A stretch of DNA of 64,000 nucleotides from Porites lobata (Eukaryota; Cnidaria; Anthozoa; Scleractinia; Poritidae): positions 751,501 through 815,500 of the forward strand of contig CALNXK010000034.1 of NCBI GenBank assembly GCA_942486035.1. The letters run 5' to 3'. A program made the translations under genes and the position numbers. The first letter of the stretch is position 1. Every line of letters starts with the position of its first letter. The notes beneath the pieces were generated by a model. The model was not told the origin of the DNA. It saw nothing but the letters and a program-made list of their open reading frames with translations, and ran no database searches. Positions 61,301-64,000 of the stretch are shown one piece after another.

Positions 61301-62881
61301 AAGTACTCATCATCTGATCATTTCTATGAAACGTGATATCGGGCTGAGGATAATAATTTCCCGTTTAACCTTCAACTAAAATAAACGCAATGACTTCTGG
61401 TGTTGGATATATAAAAATTAATTTAAAAAATATTGAATTAAGTAAAACTCTTACCTTTTAGGTAGAAGATCTCTGACAATGATGATCAGGAAATCTGATA
61501 ACACGTCTCGTTCATGAATTTCATCAAGTATGATGTGACTCGTACCAATAAGTAGTCTGTAAAATGTCAGATTAGCAGAAAAATTGACACGACTTCCAAC
61601 CACTATTATAAAGTTTTAAGTATACTTGTGTACTCGCTTATTGCAAAAGCCGCAGTTATCAGCAGAATGTGAGAAATGTAAGCTAAAATTTGCTCTAAAT
61701 GTAGGCCCTCCTAAGTAACTTTTAAAACATCAATTTACTTACGGATCAGAAACAAGCCATCTAAGTAGAATTCCTGTTGTACAGTACAGAATGGATCCCT
61801 GTTCTCGGGGAAGCTTGCTGCAAATGAAAAAGTCGAGGGAAAAAATATATCAAGTTGATTGTTGATAAGGATGATCATAACCACTGCTGCTGGAATTGAT
61901 TGATTCATATAAAAGTAGATGAGAGGGACACTTGCATGATCGGATTGCCATTTTTACATTTTCTTCCGATCCCCAATTTAATAGCCTGAGTGGCTAGCAT
62001 TCGAAAGGGAAGGGGTAAGCCAAAACCAAAGCCCCACCCTATAAAAGAGCCAGGGACTATCCTTTTTCTGGCCTTCCTGCTCCTTGAACCAATTTTGAAT
62101 GCTGTATTGAGTTGGGGGAAGGGTGTTGCCCCTAAAGGCAACTCGTGGGTCGTATTGCATCCTACAAGCTTCATTCACCAGACAGGGTGACATTAATCCC
62201 AGACAGAAGTTAAAATTGTGATCAGTAAGCAAGAACTCACTTCAACAAAAATCCCCTTGTTGTACCAGGCCATAATAATAAACTCAACCACTATTACGGG
62301 TACGTTTTTGCAAAGTTTGCAATGACAGGAGTAGGATGCCAGAGAGTAAAGGCAGCTTTATAAGTATACATGTACACACCTTTCCAATCTGATCTGAAAA
62401 CCCACGCTGCTCTTTCCGCCACAACTTTCATCTCTCTCAGCTGCAACTCTTTCTGCAACCTGTAGTCAATTTAAAAAAATACCGGGTTATTATTGCCAAA
62501 ACCTTGCCTGCAGTGTGACGTAAATCAAAAGGTGTGGGACCGACAGAAAACACACCGAAATAGCACTTATTCTTCTAGGTTGTGTGCAGATGATTCGACA
62601 CAATGATCCATGACCTTGTTCAATAGCATCATCCAGTATAAACTGTGCGACCTGAAAGAAATATATATAACCATTGAAGTAATCAGTGTTTAGAACATAC
62701 TACAACCCTTAAAAAGAAACCATATAGTACATTGTATAAGGACACCCCCAAAACATTGACCAGAGATGAATATGAAGCAAATGAGCCAAAACTATACAGT
62801 CCAGACCTGAGTTGTTTTTCCACAGCCCGTCTCACCACTGATAACCAACACTTGCTCAGAGTTGATGAGCTGAAGTAACTC
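37359..62881 (-). CDS. DHX36: DHX36-type DEAH-box helicase (N-terminal exons missing)
   Basis: 24 minus-strand exons, 797 codons: 62807-62881, 62556-62651, 62380-62459, 61743-61817, 61455-61556, 60737-60801, 59143-59224, 58119-58346, 57012-57114, 56621-56708, 56124-56179, 55533-55597, 55098-55152, 53887-53939, 46043-46160, 44347-44445, 43239-43412, 42601-42687, 41441-41518, 40366-40465, 40207-40291, 39476-39599, 38492-38644, 37359-37508. Motifs in order: GETGCGKT (I), TQPRR (Ia), DEIH (II), SAT (III), FLPGW (IV), TNIAETSITIDD (V), QRRGRAGR (VI); then the winged-helix/ratchet region and HPKSVN and LLFFGGDIS of the C-terminal fold. Family members unwind G-quadruplex DNA and RNA. The first exons, with the quadruplex-binding start, lie upstream. 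One small exon between 55098 and 53939 is not firmly placed (candidate 54453-54497). The last exon ends at a strong donor, so the final residues are uncertain. Confidence 0.92.
39039..39081. mobile_element. Minimal hairpin element, TGCGAGC ends
   Basis: ACCCTGCGAGCAGTGGTTTCT and AGAAACCACCGCTCGCAGGGT form a near-perfect stem around a loop of about eight bases. The end sequence resembles the hairpin at 48446-48511. In a DHX36 intron. Confidence 0.7.
40552..40780. mobile_element. MITE, GGCCCAGTTGTTCGAA family, copy 1, with target duplication
   Basis: GGCCCAGTTGTTCGAAC at the left and TTCGAACAACCCGG at the right. Inner inverted blocks are GTTAGCGCTAACCCTGG and TAACCGTGGGTTATCTTAAC. TCCTG flanks both sides (40547-40551, 40781-40785). 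Two more copies are at 51664-51902 and 58591-58815. Confidence 0.85.
41547..41680. mobile_element. MITE, ATTAGAGCGGTTTTCACTTG ends
   Basis: A perfect inverted repeat of about 27 bp (ATTAGAGCGGTTTTCACTTG... and its mirror ...CCGCTCTAAT) surrounds a short core with (CAAAAC)n. It lies just beyond a DHX36 exon (41441-41518). Confidence 0.85.
41715..41942. mobile_element. MITE, TACAGTCAACT / AGTTAACTGTA ends, internal duplication
   Basis: Inverted ends TACAGTCAACT and AGTTAACTGTA. Inside, a block of about 70 bp (ACGGACACCTAGAGTTGGTC, then CCTGCCTTTCTTGACTCCCT) occurs twice in tandem. The CGGACACCTCTGTAA blocks are degenerate inner repeats. Confidence 0.75.
43761..44249. mobile_element. Non-coding inverted-repeat element, about 490 bp
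   Basis: The left TCCCTCGCAGACGTTCTTAG is mirrored by CTAAGAATGTCTGTGTGGGA at the right. The core contains CAGGGTAT repeats (CTAGACAGGGTATATAA, GTAAACAGGGTATTGC, GAACAGGGTAATAAAA) and no reading frame of note. It lies in the DHX36 intron between exons 44347-44445 and 43239-43412. Confidence 0.6.
45223..45428. mobile_element. Foldback MITE with about 95-bp arms
   Basis: TGTAAATTTCATTTACGGAT and its mirror ATCCGTAAATGAAATTTACA are the ends. The arms continue through GACCAATTTCA, TACTTGG and AACAAAAGAAAT, so almost the whole element folds back. A relative split by a retroelement is at about 48541-48770. Confidence 0.85.
45498..46012. repeat. AAACGG-rich repeat hosting a nested hairpin
   Basis: GGCCCAGTCCACACGTATC followed by many TGAAAACGGA / CGTTTTCGTGTGGACGG units, then interrupted by 45811-45948, then GTGTGCATGCGTATTTTTTT and AAACGGAGAAAAAATTCTCC. 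The right boundary is unclear; it ends about 30 bp from a DHX36 exon (46043). Confidence 0.5.
45811..45948. mobile_element. Nested hairpin, TTAGCCCGCGTAGCAGGC ends
   Basis: TTAGCCCGCGTAGCAGGC at the left and GCCTGCTACGCAGGCTAA at the right, with inner AGTAGTGGGC / GCCCACTACT and GGCGCGCGCGAG / CTCGCGCGCC pairs. An almost complete foldback of 138 bp. Confidence 0.8.
46558..46923. repeat. Dispersed repeat of the GACGACAACG family
   Basis: Shares the ordered blocks of 903-1400: GACGACAACGAAAACG, CTGCACATGCACCACG, TTTCTTTGACGTCCACTAC, ACGACGTGAAACTTCCTAAA, AAGAATTCAAGTTTAGGAG and CAAATAGACGCGATAAAG. The right end (GTCGTTGTCGTCGTTGC) is the inverse of the left. Confidence 0.65.
48431..48526. mobile_element. 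66-bp hairpin insertion with 15-bp target duplication
   Basis: GGAAATTGAATTCAC occurs at 48431-48445 and again at 48512-48526. Between them (48446-48511) lies a hairpin with arms containing AGAGGTCTCTCA / TGAGAGACCTC and GACGAGGCAA / TTGCCTCGTC. The ends (TGCCTGCTAGCAG, CAGCTCGCA) resemble those at 39039-39081. Confidence 0.8.
48571..48731 (+). mobile_element. 5'-truncated retroelement tail with poly-A and target duplication
   Basis: AACTTGCTCC flanks the insert on both sides (48571-48580, 48722-48731). The insert ends CCAAATAAATGTTATT, then A-rich DNA with a terminal run of A. The AATAAA-like signal plus A-tail and short duplication are typical of LINE or SINE insertion. It splits a copy of the foldback family at 45223-45428. 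Confidence 0.7.
48943..53244 (+). CDS. Galactose-3-O-sulfotransferase family, Golgi type II membrane protein
   Basis: Two exons, 48943-49079 and 52188-53244: 1194 nt, 397 residues. Exon 1 starts at ATG and encodes a short basic tail and one membrane segment (FVILSTCTLTAFIVIIN, about residues 11-27), then ends CA/GTAAGT (phase 2). Exon 2 starts after TAATTTTAG in the matching frame. A GTG at 52153 is not a start: it lies upstream of the acceptor. PAPS-binding motifs are visible: LKTHKSGTST (residues 77-86, 5'-phosphosulfate loop) and ITMLREPS (about 155-162, 3'-phosphate loop). Sequons such as NLT, NFT and NAT fit a luminal enzyme. The family adds sulfate to the 3-OH of galactose on glycolipids or glycans; the exact acceptor cannot be read here. 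The gene lies inside the DHX36 intron 46161-53886, antisense. Confidence 0.88.
49658..49999. mobile_element. MITE, CACC(A/T)GGGGCGCTTTCCATTTA ends
   Basis: CACCAGGGGCGCTTTCCATT at the left and AATGGAAAGCGCCCCAGGTG at the right. The core has many TTCCGG / CCGGAA half-palindromes. The overlapping open frames on both strands are foldback artefacts. It lies in the sulfotransferase intron. Confidence 0.85.
50634..50968. mobile_element. MITE, TACCGT...CCGAAAATAAGCCCC ends, copy 2
   Basis: Same element as 25918-26253 from end to end, with ends TACCGTAAAATTCCGAAAAT and its mirror. It lies in the sulfotransferase intron. Confidence 0.85.
51664..51902. mobile_element. MITE, GGCCCAGTTGTTCGAA family, copy 2 (inverted relative to copy 1)
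   Basis: GGTTGTTCGAAGGTGGGTTA at the left and TTAGCGCTAACCGGCGTTCG ... ACTGGGCC at the right, with the same inner blocks as 40552-40780 in reverse orientation. It lies about 290 bp before sulfotransferase exon 2. Confidence 0.85.
53293..53510. mobile_element. MITE, AGGGCGCTTTCC ends
   Basis: AGGGCGCTTTCCAAAAGTCA and TTTTGACAAATGGAAAGCGCCCT are inverted ends around a non-coding core with GGCCGG blocks. It begins 49 bp after the sulfotransferase stop, so it probably lies in the 3' UTR or just beyond. Confidence 0.8.
53524..53602 (+). repeat. tRNA-derived SINE head (possible)
   Basis: TAGCTCTATGGTAGAACATC resembles an RNA polymerase III A box and GGTTCAACTTT a B box, spaced as in a tRNA. GAGTCCC and GGGAGTA could pair as an acceptor stem. 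The anticodon arm is poor, so this is more likely a SINE than a working tRNA. A following block (GATTTTTTTCTTCCGTGCCGCC) recurs near 38217. Confidence 0.5.
54182..54362. mobile_element. MITE, TACAGTAGAATCCC ends
   Basis: TACAGTAGAATCCCAATTTC at the left and GAGAATCCACCGTA at the right. The core contains two CCCGATAATTCA blocks and CGAAATTCCC-like half-palindromes. In a DHX36 intron. Confidence 0.65.
55213..55290 (+). repeat. tRNA-like SINE head (possible)
   Basis: An A-box-like segment (ACACAGTCGGTCAGAGTACA) and a strong B box (GAGTTCGATCC) have tRNA spacing. The first arm is not well paired. It lies about 60 bp beyond the acceptor side of DHX36 exon 55098-55152. Confidence 0.5.
57414..58023. 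mobile_element. 610-bp inverted-repeat element, AGCCTGGTTTCC ends
   Basis: AGCCTGGTTTCCATATGATC at the left and GATCATAAGGAAACCAGGCT at the right. Subterminal regions are dense in CGATCG / GTCGTCC blocks on both sides (CGTTTCGATCGTCCCGATCG). No transposase frame is seen. It lies in the DHX36 intron between exons 58119-58346 and 57012-57114. Confidence 0.75.
58591..58815. mobile_element. MITE, GGCCCAGTTGTTCGAA family, copy 3
   Basis: GGGCCGAGTTGTTCAAAGCT at the left and TTTCGAACAACTGGGCTC at the right. Inner blocks GTTAAGATAACCCAGGGTTA and AACCCGGGTTAAGCGCTAAT match the other two copies. In a DHX36 intron. Confidence 0.8.
59290..60025. repeat. Two inverted copies of the GACGACGGTGACGG repeat family
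   Basis: The first copy (about 59290-59640, plus sense) has CACGTGCATCACGCG, TTTCTTTGCCGTCACTGC, ACGACGTGAAAATGCC and AATCAACTCCAGG. The second (about 59640-60025) reads the same blocks mainly in reverse: CTGGAGTTGAATTCTTAAG, GTTAAAGAAATGTAC, CGTGATGCACGTG. They meet at a GACGGC-rich junction. Confidence 0.6.
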
Positions 62882-64000
62882 CTGAAGGATAAAAAAAATG
62901 CATCTTTGACTATTGCAAAATGACTTAACACCTTGCCAGCTTGAGTCTTATTGACTTTGAGAGCCATCCTTGCAAGAACCCAGATCTGAGGTAGTCTGCA
63001 GTGCTGGCATATTTTGGGTGGGCAAAGACTGCTTGTTTATGTTTATGTTCGTATTTGATTTTATGTGGAGGAAGATTAACTGCCATCTTTGTCCCATTTT
63101 ATTTCAACATGGCATTTTCGGACGAAAACAGGGGGTTGTCAGAAAAGAATTTGAAGTAACCCTTGAGTTGTCAAGTTTAGTGGTTTCCTCCTCTCTTTAT
63201 TTAGAAAATTTCCATCCATAAAGAAATGCCAAGCTTGAGCAAAAACATTGGTGTAGGAGGAAGAAAACGCCTGCACTGCAGACAACCCTAGGTCTGAGAT
63301 ACAAAAACGCTTCTGAGATACCAAGTAAAAGTAGCAAGTCAGATGTCTTAAAGGGCTGGGGGCCCTTAGAGACCTTACAAAAATCTCAGCATCAGGCCTC
63401 TAAAGTAAAAACACAAACAGCAGTGATACACATTGTGAACTTTCACATTTTTATGTAAACTTGACATAATACTAGTCAACGTACAATAATATTTTTCAAA
63501 AGTGATAAAAAGTGACCATGACAGATTATGATGAAACTATTGATACACAATTATGCAAACGATAGGGTAATGGATAAATCACCCATCACGTTAAAAAACA
63601 ATGGACCACTGAGACATGGTGCACAGCCAATACTGGCCAGACCTTCAGGTCTTGGTGGACTCTTCTTCCTAAGTGAGATTGCATGAGGCTTATGGGCAGA
63701 CCAAACCACCACAGAGCTTAAGGGATGGACTAAGAATAGAAAAACAATTTCAGGAGGCTGTAAAGGCCTGACATGGCCACAGCCAGAAAAACACACTAGC
63801 CTGTATAACAGTTGCTCGCAATTCCAGAGGCCAAGCAGGAGAAGCATGGAACATTGGCAACAGTATTGGGCAAAAATTAAAGGAGCAAATAAACCAAAAC
63901 AGGGAGGAGGGTGGGAAGGGCGAAGGAAGCACCACATTTGCCCAGAAAACCATTGATATTTATCCTCTTTATGTCAATAGCGTCAAGATATACTTTTACT
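62882..64000. other. Right edge; intron of DHX36-type gene, no exon identified
   Basis: Upstream of the Walker A exon. The exon encoding the residues just before ELLQLINSEQ was searched for on the minus strand and not found; the only splice-like piece (about 63384-63404) is too short to judge. The 128-codon frame at 63551-63937 has no recognisable domain. Confidence 0.4.

Noticed and set aside
63551..63937. 128-codon minus-strand frame as an upstream helicase exon
   Set aside because: No similarity to the N-terminal region of DHX36-type proteins and no suitable splice sites in phase.

Overview
This is a piece of a eukaryotic, almost certainly animal, genome. Genes are split by many GT-AG introns, the DNA between them is AT-rich, and short inverted-repeat (MITE-like) elements are scattered throughout. 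The gene content is that of an early-branching animal: a cytosolic carboxypeptidase, a DEAH helicase, a galactose sulfotransferase and an F-box protein, next to a tandem family of PAN/apple plus glycine-rich proteins. Together with the repeat types this suggests a cnidarian, probably a stony coral. That assignment is inferred from general resemblance and was not proven by any search.

Positions 1-18060 hold three tandem genes on the minus strand (copies A, B and C; A runs off the left end). Each has a tiny first exon, one exon with a hydrophobic segment and a PAN/apple-like domain, a 34-nt linker exon and one long glycine-rich exon ending at the stop codon. Intron phases are the same in all three. 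A broken fragment of the glycine-rich exon (5337-5560) shows that at least one further unit once existed. The introns and spacers are full of foldback elements.

Positions 18061-23394 hold a single-exon FBXO36-like F-box gene on the plus strand, preceded by a long G/C homopolymer tract. Positions 23395-34224 hold a complete 12-exon AGBL5 (CCP5 tubulin deglutamylase-type) gene on the minus strand, reconstructed here with every phase consistent (990 residues).

Positions 37359-62881 hold 24 exons of a DHX36-type DEAH helicase on the minus strand. All helicase motifs and most of the C-terminal region are present. The N-terminal exons lie to the right of the window or were not found. A two-exon galactose-3-O-sulfotransferase gene (48943-53244, plus strand) lies wholly inside one DHX36 intron, in the opposite direction.

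These genes do not form one pathway. The unusual parts are the fast-evolving secreted or membrane PAN/glycine-rich array, the nested antisense sulfotransferase gene, and a dense set of small foldback elements. The last group includes insertions inside insertions and a 66-bp hairpin with a 15-bp target duplication. No RNA gene, CRISPR array, viral gene or intact autonomous transposon was recognised. Exon models come from reading frames, splice consensus and homology recalled from known families; no alignment was run.
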